DNA from: an uncultured Tateyamaria sp.
GTDB lineage: Bacteria > Pseudomonadota > Alphaproteobacteria > Rhodobacterales > Rhodobacteraceae
Reading direction: 5' to 3'
Assembly: GCF_947496075.1 (NCBI RefSeq)
Contig: NZ_CANMBJ010000001.1
Location: 186,001-250,000, forward strand
Length of the DNA: 64,000 nt
In this document: positions 45,932 through 53,357 of the stretch, one piece after another
How positions within the stretch are numbered: the stretch's first letter is position 1
Layout of the letters: each line of letters opens with the position of its first letter
Program-made: the position numbers and the translations under genes
Notes under the pieces: generated by a model
Seen by the model: only the letters and a program-made list of their open reading frames with translations
Told to the model about the DNA's origin: nothing
The model's database searches: none

Positions 45932-46720
45932 ATGTCACAACCGTCTTTTCGAACCACGTATGCACCAGAAACGGATACGGAGCGCTTTGCACAGCGCAGG
46001 GCTGCCATCGACCTGATTGCAACCACACGGGCGCGGGCCATCCGTTCTGCGTTGTTTGGGTCATATTTGTTCCGCGTAAATCCGCTTGGACCCGAAACCA
46101 GCGAAAAGCGGGCGCAATGGCGGGCCGTCCTGAACGAACAGCGTGACGCTATCGCACGTTCGGCGGCAATTGTGCGGGGAACGGACCCCCAAAAGGCCGT
46201 GCCTGACTGGGTCTGTGAGTGGATTGGACAGCATGGATCCGAAAACCCCAAGACGGTCGCTGACTTTGTGAGAATGAGCGACCTCACAAACGATGTCGCT
46301 CTTGCCGCTGGCGGCGATGATGTCCGACGGTTGCGCGACGCTCTTGATGTCCATTTGCGGGTTGGACGCGGTGGTTTCTTCGAAAGCGTCACCGGGTTTT
46401 GCGACGGTCTTTGGGCCAAGTTGGACGCGTCACGTCATGAAGAGGTAGAGCGCGCAAGTGCGGCCGGGGATGCGATCTCCAAAACTCTGACCCGGCTTGA
46501 ACAGATCGGCAAACATGTCCGCCTTGTGTCTCTCAACGCATCGGTCGAAGCGGCACGTGTCGGCGATGCTGGCCGCGGCCTGGGTGTGATCGCGGTCGAA
46601 TTCAAAACTCTGGCCGAAGAGATTCAGATGCTGGCCACCACCGCCCGCTCCGAGATAGCGGCCATGACTGGCAGTGAGGATGGCTGCAGCATCGCAAAAA
46701 GAGGCAAAAATTACCTTTAA
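45932..46720 (+). CDS. soluble protein with a chemoreceptor-like signalling hairpin
   Basis: 262 residues, no membrane segment. The C-terminal quarter carries HVRLVSLNASVEAARVGDAGRGLGVIAVEFKTLAEEI (about residues 190-228), clearly related to the MCP hairpin (LALNAAIEAARAGE.GRGFAVVA). The N-terminal part is helical and not recognised. The coiled coil is too short for a full MCP (no methylation helices of usual length), so it is a truncated or specialised form that may bind CheA/CheW or act as a scaffold. Follows the two-component pair, 48 bp downstream. Confidence 0.75.
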   Translation: MSQPSFRTTYAPETDTERFAQRRAAIDLIATTRARAIRSALFGSYLFRVNPLGPETSEKRAQWRAVLNEQRDAIARSAAIVRGTDPQKAVPDWVCEWIGQHGSENPKTVADFVRMSDLTNDVALAAGGDDVRRLRDALDVHLRVGRGGFFESVTGFCDGLWAKLDASRHEEVERASAAGDAISKTLTRLEQIGKHVRLVSLNASVEAARVGDAGRGLGVIAVEFKTLAEEIQMLATTARSEIAAMTGSEDGCSIAKRGKNYL

Positions 46721-46798
46721 TGTCGACAAGAAGGCCTCACGCGAAACAAAGTTTCACATTTTTCCAGCCGCGGGACAGTTTTTTCTGTTTTTCCACTG

Positions 46799-46827
46799 TT
46801 GACCCTCCTTTGGGGTACGCATAATGT
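46799..46827 (+). promoter_or_regulatory. sigma70-type promoter of the ilvBH operon
   Basis: TTGACC (46799-46804) and TAATGT (46822-46827) are separated by 17 bp, close to the consensus. Transcription would start near 46834, about 25 bp before the leader-peptide ATG. Confidence 0.7.
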
Positions 46828-46857
46828 TTGCTCACGCAGAAAAGGACCTCAGGGTTA

Positions 46858-46905
46858 ATGACTGAACTAGTCGTCATCGTAGTGGACATGCGCATGGGCC
46901 GGTAA
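46858..46905 (+). CDS. ilv leader peptide (attenuator)
   Basis: ATG 46858 to TAA 46903-46905 encodes MTELVVIVVDMRMGR (15 residues) with six consecutive branched-chain codons: Leu, Val, Val, Ile, Val, Val. AGGACCTCAGGG stands before the ATG as ribosome site. Ribosome stalling here under Leu/Val/Ile shortage would control the downstream terminator. Classic arrangement for ilvB-type attenuation in proteobacteria; the sequence itself is read directly. Confidence 0.85.
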   Translation: MTELVVIVVDMRMGR

Positions 46906-46932
46906 CGGAAATCCAGATCTACACCCATGCGC
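46890..46932 (+). promoter_or_regulatory. candidate antiterminator stem of the ilv attenuator
   Basis: GCGCATGGG (46890-46898, inside the leader peptide) is complementary over 9 bp to CCCATGCGC (46924-46932). Translation to the leader stop would mask the first arm. The second arm ends on the first base of the terminator stem, so the two structures compete only at the boundary. Confidence 0.55.
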
Positions 46933-46955
46933 CCCCGAAACCCGGGGGTTTTTTT
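46932..46955 (+). terminator. intrinsic terminator (attenuator) upstream of ilvB
   Basis: CCCCCG-AAACC-CGGGGG followed by TTTTTTT, 37 bp before the ilvB ATG. Short but GC-only stem with a perfect 7-T run. Confidence 0.85.
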
Positions 46956-46992
46956 ATGCGCAACAGAAACCGCAAATCGGAGCACGCGGAAC

Positions 46993-48744
46993 ATGACACG
47001 TCAAATGACCGGAGCGAAAATGGTCGTCCAAGCCCTCATTGATCAGGGTGTGGACACGGTATTCGGATATCCCGGTGGCGCTGTGCTACCGATCTATGAC
47101 GAGATCTTTCAGCAGAACTCGATCAAGCACATCCTTGTGCGTCACGAACAAGGCGCAGTGCACGCAGCCGAAGGGTATGCACGTGCGACAGGCAAGCCCG
47201 GCGTGTGCCTTGTTACCTCCGGCCCCGGTGCCACCAACGCCGTGACCGGTTTGACAGATGCGCTGATGGATTCGATCCCGATCGTCGTTCTGACGGGTCA
47301 GGTCCCTACGTTCATGATCGGATCGGATGCGTTCCAGGAAGCGGACACGGTTGGCATCACCCGCCCCTGCACAAAACACAATTGGCTTGTGAAGGAAACT
47401 GACGGCCTGTCAGGCGTCATCCATGAGGCATTCCACGTGGCAACCGCTGGCCGCCCAGGCCCAGTGCTGATTGACATCCCAAAAGACGTGCAGTTCGCAA
47501 CCGGAACATACAACCCGCCCAAACCTTCAACCTCCCACTACCAGCCGCAGGTCAAGGGTGACATGGAGGCGATCACAGAGTTGGCTGCCGCAATTGAGAC
47601 AGCCAAACGCCCGATTTTCTATACAGGTGGCGGCGTCATCAACTCCGGCCCGGGCGCGAGCCAGCTGCTGCGGGAACTTGTGGATGCGACGGGCTTCCCC
47701 ATCACGTCCACCTTGATGGGCCTCGGTTGTTATCCTGCCAGTGGGAAACACTGGATGGGCATGCTTGGTATGCACGGTCTCTACGAGGCCAACATGGCGA
47801 TGCACGATTGCGATTTGATGATCAACATTGGTGCGCGGTTTGACGACCGGATCACGGGCCGCATTGACGCGTTCAGTCCAAAATCAAAGAAAGCCCATAT
47901 CGACATCGATCCGTCCTCGATCAACAAGGTGATTAAGGCGGACATCCCGATTGTCGGCGATGTCGGGCACGTGTTGGAGGACATCTTAAAGGTCTGGAAG
48001 TCGCGCGGGCGCAAAACCAATCAGGCTGCACTGGCGCAGTGGCGGGCTAAGATTGATGAATGGAAAGCTGTGGATTGCCTGAAGTTCACGCAAGAAGGCA
48101 AAACCATCAGACCGCAGCACGCATTGGCGCGGTTGGAGGCTCTGACCAAGGACCATGATCGCTACATCTGTACCGAGGTGGGCCAGCACCAGATGTGGGC
48201 AGCGCAGTACCTCGGTTTCGAAGATCCGAACCGCTGGATGACATCCGGGGGCTTGGGCACAATGGGCTACGGCTTCCCAGCCTCGATCGGCGTACAGATG
48301 GGACATCCCGAAGCGTTGGTGATCAATGTGGCGGGCGAAGCATCTTGGCTGATGAACATGCAGGAACTGGGGACAGCGATGCAGTTCAACCTGCCGGTCA
48401 AGCAATTCATCCTCAACAACGAACGCTTAGGTATGGTGCGTCAGTGGCAGGAGCTGCTGCATGGTAAGCGCTATTCACATTCGTGGTCCGAAAGCCTGCC
48501 CGACTTCGTAAAACTTGCCGAGGCGTTTGGCGCCAAGGGCATCATCTGCTCCGATCCGGACGACCTGGATGAAGCAATCATGGAGATGATCAACCACGAT
48601 GGACCCGTCCTGTTCGACTGTCTGGTTGAGAAACACGAAAACTGCTTCCCGATGATCCCATCAGGCAAGGCGCATAACGAGATGCTGCTGGGCGAGGCCG
48701 AGACACAGGGTGTAATTGATGCCATGGGGAGTGTTTTGGTTTGA
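46993..48744 (+). CDS. ilvB: acetolactate synthase large subunit
   Basis: 583 residues from ATG 46993; the frame opens at 46927 but this would run through the attenuator terminator. ThDP-dependent enzyme: VRHEQGAVHAAEGYARATG supplies the activating Glu, GARFDDRITG the central FAD domain, and NVAGEASWLMNMQEL...ILNNERLGM the Mg-ThDP motif. Catalyses acetolactate and acetohydroxybutyrate formation, the first common step to valine, leucine and isoleucine. Works with IlvH encoded downstream; a small lipoprotein gene lies between them and overlaps the ilvB stop by 4 bp. Confidence 0.95.
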   Translation: MTRQMTGAKMVVQALIDQGVDTVFGYPGGAVLPIYDEIFQQNSIKHILVRHEQGAVHAAEGYARATGKPGVCLVTSGPGATNAVTGLTDALMDSIPIVVLTGQVPTFMIGSDAFQEADTVGITRPCTKHNWLVKETDGLSGVIHEAFHVATAGRPGPVLIDIPKDVQFATGTYNPPKPSTSHYQPQVKGDMEAITELAAAIETAKRPIFYTGGGVINSGPGASQLLRELVDATGFPITSTLMGLGCYPASGKHWMGMLGMHGLYEANMAMHDCDLMINIGARFDDRITGRIDAFSPKSKKAHIDIDPSSINKVIKADIPIVGDVGHVLEDILKVWKSRGRKTNQAALAQWRAKIDEWKAVDCLKFTQEGKTIRPQHALARLEALTKDHDRYICTEVGQHQMWAAQYLGFEDPNRWMTSGGLGTMGYGFPASIGVQMGHPEALVINVAGEASWLMNMQELGTAMQFNLPVKQFILNNERLGMVRQWQELLHGKRYSHSWSESLPDFVKLAEAFGAKGIICSDPDDLDEAIMEMINHDGPVLFDCLVEKHENCFPMIPSGKAHNEMLLGEAETQGVIDAMGSVLV

Positions 48745-49067
48745 AACACGCGATTTTTCTGTTTGCTTTAATCGCAAGTGTTTCTCTCGCTGCTTGCGAA
48801 GCACCGGTCATAGAACCGGAGCTGAAAATCGAGCGCTTGGCCAGCGTAAACCTCAGCGATGAGAGCGCGCGGAAGTATCAGGAATTCCGGGAAATCGCGA
48901 CTGTCTACAGCGCAATGTATGTAACGACGGATGGTATTGGCGGGGGCCGCGCTTGGGGATATTCCAGCCTTGAAGAAAGTAAGCGACTGGCGCTCGGAGA
49001 ATGCCGTAAGTTCAATTCAGGGCGCTCTTGTATACTGTATGCTGTCGCAGTCCCAACGAATGAGTAA
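48741..49067 (+). CDS. small lipoprotein between ilvB and ilvH
   Basis: 108 residues from a TTG start that overlaps the ilvB stop (TTGA). Signal peptide KHAIFLFALIASVSLAAC with a lipobox (Cys19). The mature part ends in GGGRAWGYSSLEESKRLALGECRKF...SCILYAVAVP, resembling the DUF4189-type small domain with paired cysteines. Likely an envelope lipoprotein with no known tie to amino-acid synthesis; its position inside an attenuated operon is notable. No alternative ATG gives a signal peptide. Confidence 0.72.
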   Translation: MKHAIFLFALIASVSLAACEAPVIEPELKIERLASVNLSDESARKYQEFREIATVYSAMYVTTDGIGGGRAWGYSSLEESKRLALGECRKFNSGRSCILYAVAVPTNE

Positions 49068-49155
49068 AGGCGCTTTATGCAAGTGGCCACGGCACCAAAT
49101 GGCTCTAGCCAGAGCAAATTAGCCAAATGGCTCTCAATTTTGAAAGACTAGTGAT

Positions 49156-49716
49156 ATGTCAGCTCTGAAAATTAAAAAAGGCTCCACCAGCCACTCCGCA
49201 TACAACCTACGCCCCACCTTTTCGGACGTGGAAGAACGACACACCTTGGCGGTACTGGTCGAAAACGAACCAGGGGTTCTAGCACGCGTCATTGGCCTGT
49301 TCTCGGGGCGGGGCTACAACATCGAAAGCCTGACGGTGGCCGAGGTAGATCACACCGGCCATCTGTCCCGCATCACAATTGTGACCACTGGTACACCGCA
49401 AGTGATCGAGCAGATCAAGGCGCAGCTCGGGCGGATCGTATCCGTGCATGAAGTCCACGACCTGACAGTCGAAGGGCCGTCTGTTGAACGGGAACTGGCC
49501 ATGTTCAAAGTCTCGGGCCAAGGTGAGAAACGCGTGGAAGCGCTGCGCCTGGCTGATATTTTCCGCGCCAACGTGGTCGACAGCACTCTGGAAAGCTTCG
49601 TGTTTGAGATTACCGGCGCCCCGGACAAGATTGACGCTTTTGCTGACTTGATGCGTCCACTTGGGCTGGTAGAGGTGGCACGGACGGGCGTTGCCGCCCT
49701 GCCCCGTGGCGACTAG
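49156..49716 (+). CDS. ilvH: acetolactate synthase small (regulatory) subunit
   Basis: 186 residues. N-terminal ACT domain: LAVLVENEPGVLARVIGLF then GRGYNIESLTV (about 30-65), followed by a second ALS_ss_C domain (about 100-175). It activates IlvB and gives valine feedback inhibition. Separated from the lipoprotein gene by 88 bp that contain a 12-bp direct repeat. The 3' end overlaps the convergent HTH gene by 4 bp. Confidence 0.95.
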   Translation: MSALKIKKGSTSHSAYNLRPTFSDVEERHTLAVLVENEPGVLARVIGLFSGRGYNIESLTVAEVDHTGHLSRITIVTTGTPQVIEQIKAQLGRIVSVHEVHDLTVEGPSVERELAMFKVSGQGEKRVEALRLADIFRANVVDSTLESFVFEITGAPDKIDAFADLMRPLGLVEVARTGVAALPRGD

Positions 49717-50510
49717 GCAAAGGGTTCGCCCACCTTCAGCAAACGCTTTTCATAGGGTGTTAACTCATCTTCCGTGCAGTATCCCGACGCGCGCGCTGCG
49801 GCCTTTGCGGCGCCAATGCTCGTACCGAGATGCTCATAGATCATGCGCACGACCCGGTCATTGCTCAGTGTCTCTTGCACGGTACGCGCCACGTACCCAA
49901 CCCAGACATTGTTTTCAAAAGATGTCACCCGGCTCAGGTAATTGAACGATGCTGTGTGAGACCCCCGACGCGAGATCAGTGCACTCACGCCGTCTTCCTG
50001 ACGCAAGACCAACCCACGAAACTCGCGCGCCTGCCGCGTGATGGGCATTCCCTGCACACCCAAGGCTGCTTTGGTTTCGTACCCCCGCACAATCGTGGCC
50101 CCGTCATCTCTGAAGACGCGTACCAGTCCCGTCACAAATCTGTCGGTGTCCAGAAAGCTGGCCCGGACGAAACGATAAAACCCACTAGGAAACAGGTTCT
50201 CATCAATCAGCCCGACCCCGGCGCCGACGAAATCCTTAAGGAGCGGACCAGTAAGTGGATCAGAACCTGACATAATGTTTTGCACAGGTTCAAGCAGCAC
50301 GCGTGCATCAACATCAAAGAAGTCACAGATGCGTGCCAAGACATCAGGCCGCGGAAAGCTCTCTCCAGAAAGATAGCGATTGAACTGTGTCCGGTTGATA
50401 CCCAACTGGCGGGACAGCTCAGAAATGGACGGATAGCTTTCGGCAAGAATCCGCAAGTTTTCACCGAACATGCTGCGCAATTCCGCCGGTGATCTGCGCG
50501 TTTCAGGCAT
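49713..50510 (-). CDS. XRE-type helix-turn-helix regulator with C-terminal sensor-like domain
   Basis: 265 residues. Residues about 12-70 form an HTH_3 domain (SISELSRQLGINRTQFNRYLSGESFPRP). The remaining 195 residues are a conserved but unnamed alpha/beta region (FYRFVRASFLDTDRFVTGLVRVF, ISRRGSHTASFNYLSRVTS) likely to sense a ligand. It lies divergent from a small gene and near the Rieske oxygenase gene; all three share a TTAGACA-type motif in their control regions, so this protein is the candidate regulator. Converges with ilvH. Confidence 0.82.
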   Translation of the reverse strand: MPETRRSPAELRSMFGENLRILAESYPSISELSRQLGINRTQFNRYLSGESFPRPDVLARICDFFDVDARVLLEPVQNIMSGSDPLTGPLLKDFVGAGVGLIDENLFPSGFYRFVRASFLDTDRFVTGLVRVFRDDGATIVRGYETKAALGVQGMPITRQAREFRGLVLRQEDGVSALISRRGSHTASFNYLSRVTSFENNVWVGYVARTVQETLSNDRVVRMIYEHLGTSIGAAKAAARASGYCTEDELTPYEKRLLKVGEPFA

Positions 50511-50672
50511 AGTTGTCTCTTCGTTTTGTGCTCGAATCGGAATGTAATCGTTAATCCGACGCCAATCCGAGCCACTTGCTCAAAACGTGACGCCAATTCG
50601 CATCAAAGGTGACGCAAAACTGCTTCTGAACGATACTGTTCCAGACACAAAATGCAAGCGAACGTTACCGAC

Positions 50673-50721
50673 TTAGACATGTCGTAAATGTCTAGAATTG
50701 AGTTTGATAAAAACTGTCTAA
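50673..50721. promoter_or_regulatory. inverted and repeated TTAGACA/TGTCTA motifs, candidate operator
   Basis: TAGACAT-GTCGTAA-ATGTCTA (50674-50694) is a perfect 7-bp inverted repeat, and TGTCTAA occurs again at 50715-50721. It lies between the HTH gene start (50510) and the divergent small gene. A related TGTCTAA-ACC-TTAGACA is found at 51092-51108, before the Rieske gene. Confidence 0.6.
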
Positions 50722-50735
50722 CTCTGGGTAGAGCA

Positions 50736-51098
50736 ATGATTGGTGTCATCCTTTGGAGCGATCCAACAACTGAGAAAGCAGTCATCTGGTGTGAGGACCA
50801 CGGCGACCTCGCTTTCCTGTCGAGAGACGATTGTGATTCACTACCGGAAGCATTCTTTGATGTTGGCGACATGGTCGAGTTTGATGCTTTTGCCGAACGC
50901 AATCTACGTAAGGTAAGGCGCGCGCATCTGCTGCAGCAAAACCATGACACAGCCCTACCCGACAGCCTGCATCGAATCAGACACGAGAAACGCGCACTTG
51001 TCGATGTCACGGACTCGGCAGAAATCATTCCTTTCCGCCTTCCTTCCAAAGCCCATCCAGCTCCGGAGCGTATGCCGCAACAGTTGCGCAGTGTCTAA
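50736..51098 (+). CDS. 120-residue protein of unknown function
   Basis: The chosen ATG 50736 follows GGGTAGAG by a short spacer; ATG 50688 is possible but lies within the inverted repeat. The protein starts MIGVILWSDPTTEKAVIWCEDHGDLAFL, a compact domain of about 60 residues also seen in other roseobacters, then a basic, less ordered tail (NLRKVRRAHLLQQNHD). A cold-shock-like or nucleic-acid-binding role is possible but unproven. Its stop lies in the second copy of the TTAGACA motif. Confidence 0.65.
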   Translation: MIGVILWSDPTTEKAVIWCEDHGDLAFLSRDDCDSLPEAFFDVGDMVEFDAFAERNLRKVRRAHLLQQNHDTALPDSLHRIRHEKRALVDVTDSAEIIPFRLPSKAHPAPERMPQQLRSV

Positions 51099-51108
51099 AC
51101 CTTAGACA
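51092..51108. promoter_or_regulatory. TGTCTAA-ACC-TTAGACA palindrome upstream of the Rieske gene
   Basis: Perfect 7-bp arms with a 3-bp spacer, about 95 bp before the Rieske oxygenase start. The same half-sites occur upstream of the preceding gene. Too short a loop and no T-run, so an operator is more likely than a terminator. Confidence 0.55.
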
Positions 51109-51202
51109 ACATGTCGGGCACGGAAAAATTCTGTCGAAAATCTGCGCACCTCAACCGCCGTGACACATACCTTGTGTGTCAAACAGCAGGTGGGGAATGC
51201 GA

Positions 51203-52357
51203 ATGGAAACGACAACCCTGAGTTCAGTGCGCCGCCCGATTTCGTCTGCACATGGCCTGCCGAACGAACACTACACCAGCCCGGCTGTGTTCGAGGAGGA
51301 GCGCGAGGCGCTTTTGATGGCAGGCTGGTCAGGTTTGGCCGTTGCGGCGGGCGTTCCGACACCGGGCGATACCGTTCCGCAGACCTTTCTTGGGATTCCC
51401 TTGCTCCTGATCCGGGACAAGTCGGGTACAGTACGCGTGTTTCACAACATCTGCCGCCATCGGGGCATGATCCTGGTCGATGCTCCCCGCAAGATCGAAG
51501 GGGCCATACGCTGTCCCTACCACAGCTGGTGTTACTCAACCGAAGGACGACTGGTTTCAACACCCCATGTGGGAGGACCTGGTCAGAACACCGCCGATGG
51601 GATCGACAAATCCTTTCTAGGGCTGATCGAGGTGCGCAGCCACGTGTGGATGGGCGTCGTCTGGATCAATTTGTCTGGCGATGCTCAGCCCTTTGAAGAG
51701 GCCAACGCAGATTTGCTTGCCCGTTGGATTGAGTTTGACAAACCATTGTACCACGGGGGCGAAGACAGCCATTTCCAACTCAGCGTGAACTGCAACTGGA
51801 AACTTGCGGTCGAGAACTATTGCGAGAGCTATCACTTGCCGTGGGTACACCCGGATCTCAACACGTACTCGCGGCTCGAAGATCATTACCACATCGAAGC
51901 CCCCAATAGATACTCAGGGCAAGGCACGCGCGTTTATCGGCAATTATCTGGTGACGACAATCGCACATTCCCAGACTTCGAGGGATTGAGCGACAAGTGG
52001 GACACCGCGGCGGAATACATCACAGCCTATCCAAATGTGCTGCTAGGTGTGCATCGCGATCATGCCTTTTCCATCATATTGATCCCACAGGGCCCAGGGC
52101 GAACGACCGAAAACGTCCACCTGTATTACGCGCAGCCTGACACCAATCCCGCTTTGAGGATGCGCAACGCCGCGCAGTGGAAGCAGGTTTTCGAGGAAGA
52201 TATTTTTGTTGTGGAAGGTATGCAGCGCGGCCGTCAAACACCGGCGTTTGACGGCGGTCGCTTCTCACCGGCGATGGATGGGCCGACGCACCTGTTCCAC
52301 ACCTGGGTTGCAGAACGGATGATGGCCCATCGCGCGGCGGCCAACGCTGCCGAATGA
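51203..52357 (+). CDS. Rieske non-haem iron oxygenase alpha subunit
   Basis: 384 residues from ATG 51203 (AGGTGGGGA six bases upstream; GTG 51176 and ATG 51197 are alternatives). Rieske [2Fe-2S] ligands: Cys84 and His86 (CRHRG), Cys104 and His107 (CPYHSWC). Catalytic domain: NWKLAVENYCESYHLPWVHP gives His211 and His216 as iron ligands. The family includes ring-hydroxylating dioxygenases and betaine/carnitine-type monooxygenases such as GbcA; the aliphatic-amine group fits a roseobacter but the substrate is not determined. A reductase partner is not adjacent. The stop overlaps the next gene by 4 bp. Confidence 0.9.
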   Translation: METTTLSSVRRPISSAHGLPNEHYTSPAVFEEEREALLMAGWSGLAVAAGVPTPGDTVPQTFLGIPLLLIRDKSGTVRVFHNICRHRGMILVDAPRKIEGAIRCPYHSWCYSTEGRLVSTPHVGGPGQNTADGIDKSFLGLIEVRSHVWMGVVWINLSGDAQPFEEANADLLARWIEFDKPLYHGGEDSHFQLSVNCNWKLAVENYCESYHLPWVHPDLNTYSRLEDHYHIEAPNRYSGQGTRVYRQLSGDDNRTFPDFEGLSDKWDTAAEYITAYPNVLLGVHRDHAFSIILIPQGPGRTTENVHLYYAQPDTNPALRMRNAAQWKQVFEEDIFVVEGMQRGRQTPAFDGGRFSPAMDGPTHLFHTWVAERMMAHRAAANAAE

Positions 52358-52572
52358 ATGATCTTGAGCAGCGTCTTCTGGCGGCACATACCGATGGCAA
52401 ACACGCTACTTTGGTCGGTCTGTATCAAGAGGCTGCGACTGCGGCGCCGTCGGAGAATGAACGCGCCTTTTTGCTGACGCAAGCACACGTCTTTGCCTTG
52501 GACACGGCACATCCGGATGCCCCGCTTCTGCGTCAAATGCTGATCGACATGGGGCGCGAAACACCGCTTTAA
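52354..52572 (+). CDS. 72-residue protein coupled to the Rieske gene
   Basis: ATGA overlap with the Rieske gene. Short helical protein: MNDLEQRLLAAHTDGKHATL, LVGLYQEAATAAPSENERAFLLTQAHVFALD, then GRETPL. The helix-turn-helix-like spacing recalls a single TPR unit. No family recognised. Its 3' end overlaps the convergent DUF2189 gene by 4 bp. Likely a roseobacter-restricted accessory protein. Confidence 0.7.
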   Translation: MNDLEQRLLAAHTDGKHATLVGLYQEAATAAPSENERAFLLTQAHVFALDTAHPDAPLLRQMLIDMGRETPL

Positions 52573-53357
52573 CGCGCACCTGCCGCCATTTGCGCATAGA
52601 TGTGCCAGGATGCGTGCCCAAGCCACGGCAGAACGATCACCAGCCCAAGCAGTCCGGGTAGCATCGCCAGAAACAGCAAAACCACGATGACAGCCGCCCA
52701 ACTTAGCATGGGGACCATGTGGGCCTGCACATGCCCCCAACTGGCGAGGATTGCGGTCATGTAATCCACCTCGCGCGCCAGCAGCAGCGGCAGGCCAAAT
52801 ACGCACATCGAAAAGAAGATAAAGGCAAAGATGCCTCCGACAACGGTGCCAAGCGCAATCATCATCAAGCCATCCACGGTCAGGAAAACATCAAACGATG
52901 TCGTGACGTTCACCATAGGTTTGAGGCCCAGAAACAGTGCGAAAATCATGTGCCCCAGAAAAAACCAAAACAGCAGCGCAACCACCATCAGCATGGACAG
53001 CCATGGCAGTTGTCTCCCCCGTTCTTCCCGCAGCTGTGCAAGGATTACGCCGATGCCCGCAGGTTGCCCCATCCCGATCCGCCGCGACACTTCGTAAGTT
53101 CCAAGTGCGCAAAGTGGAGCCACCAGAGGGAACCCGAATACGGCGAGGATCAACCAGAACGTGTGACCGGCCCACATTGTCAGGCCAATCAAACCCCAAC
53201 CCGCAATGACCGAGGCAATCCCGGTCAACAGACCAAAGCCCGGCGCCGCCCGGAAATCACTCCAACCCGCAGATAATGCATGGCGAATAAATGCAGGCCG
53301 CGGCGCATCAAATGGCGGCACACCTGCCGGGAGGCTGGGATACGGATTCGCTTCCAT
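52569..53357 (-). CDS. DUF2189 polytopic membrane protein
   Basis: 262 residues from ATG 53357, whose A is the last base of the amidase stop codon (TAATG), so translation is coupled. The frame opens at 53609 but the upstream residues overlap the amidase. Six hydrophobic segments (near 45-70, 75-95, 125-150, 165-190, 210-225 and 230-255) and the family core PYPSLPAGVPPFDAPRPAFIRHALSAGW... are seen. The function is unknown; inner membrane. Confidence 0.83.
   Translation of the reverse strand: MEANPYPSLPAGVPPFDAPRPAFIRHALSAGWSDFRAAPGFGLLTGIASVIAGWGLIGLTMWAGHTFWLILAVFGFPLVAPLCALGTYEVSRRIGMGQPAGIGVILAQLREERGRQLPWLSMLMVVALLFWFFLGHMIFALFLGLKPMVNVTTSFDVFLTVDGLMMIALGTVVGGIFAFIFFSMCVFGLPLLLAREVDYMTAILASWGHVQAHMVPMLSWAAVIVVLLFLAMLPGLLGLVIVLPWLGHASWHIYAQMAAGAR

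Noticed and set aside
46927-46992. ilvB start at 46927
   Set aside because: The extra 22 residues would be encoded by the terminator stem and T-run of the attenuator; MTRQMTGAKM at 46993 is the family N-terminus.
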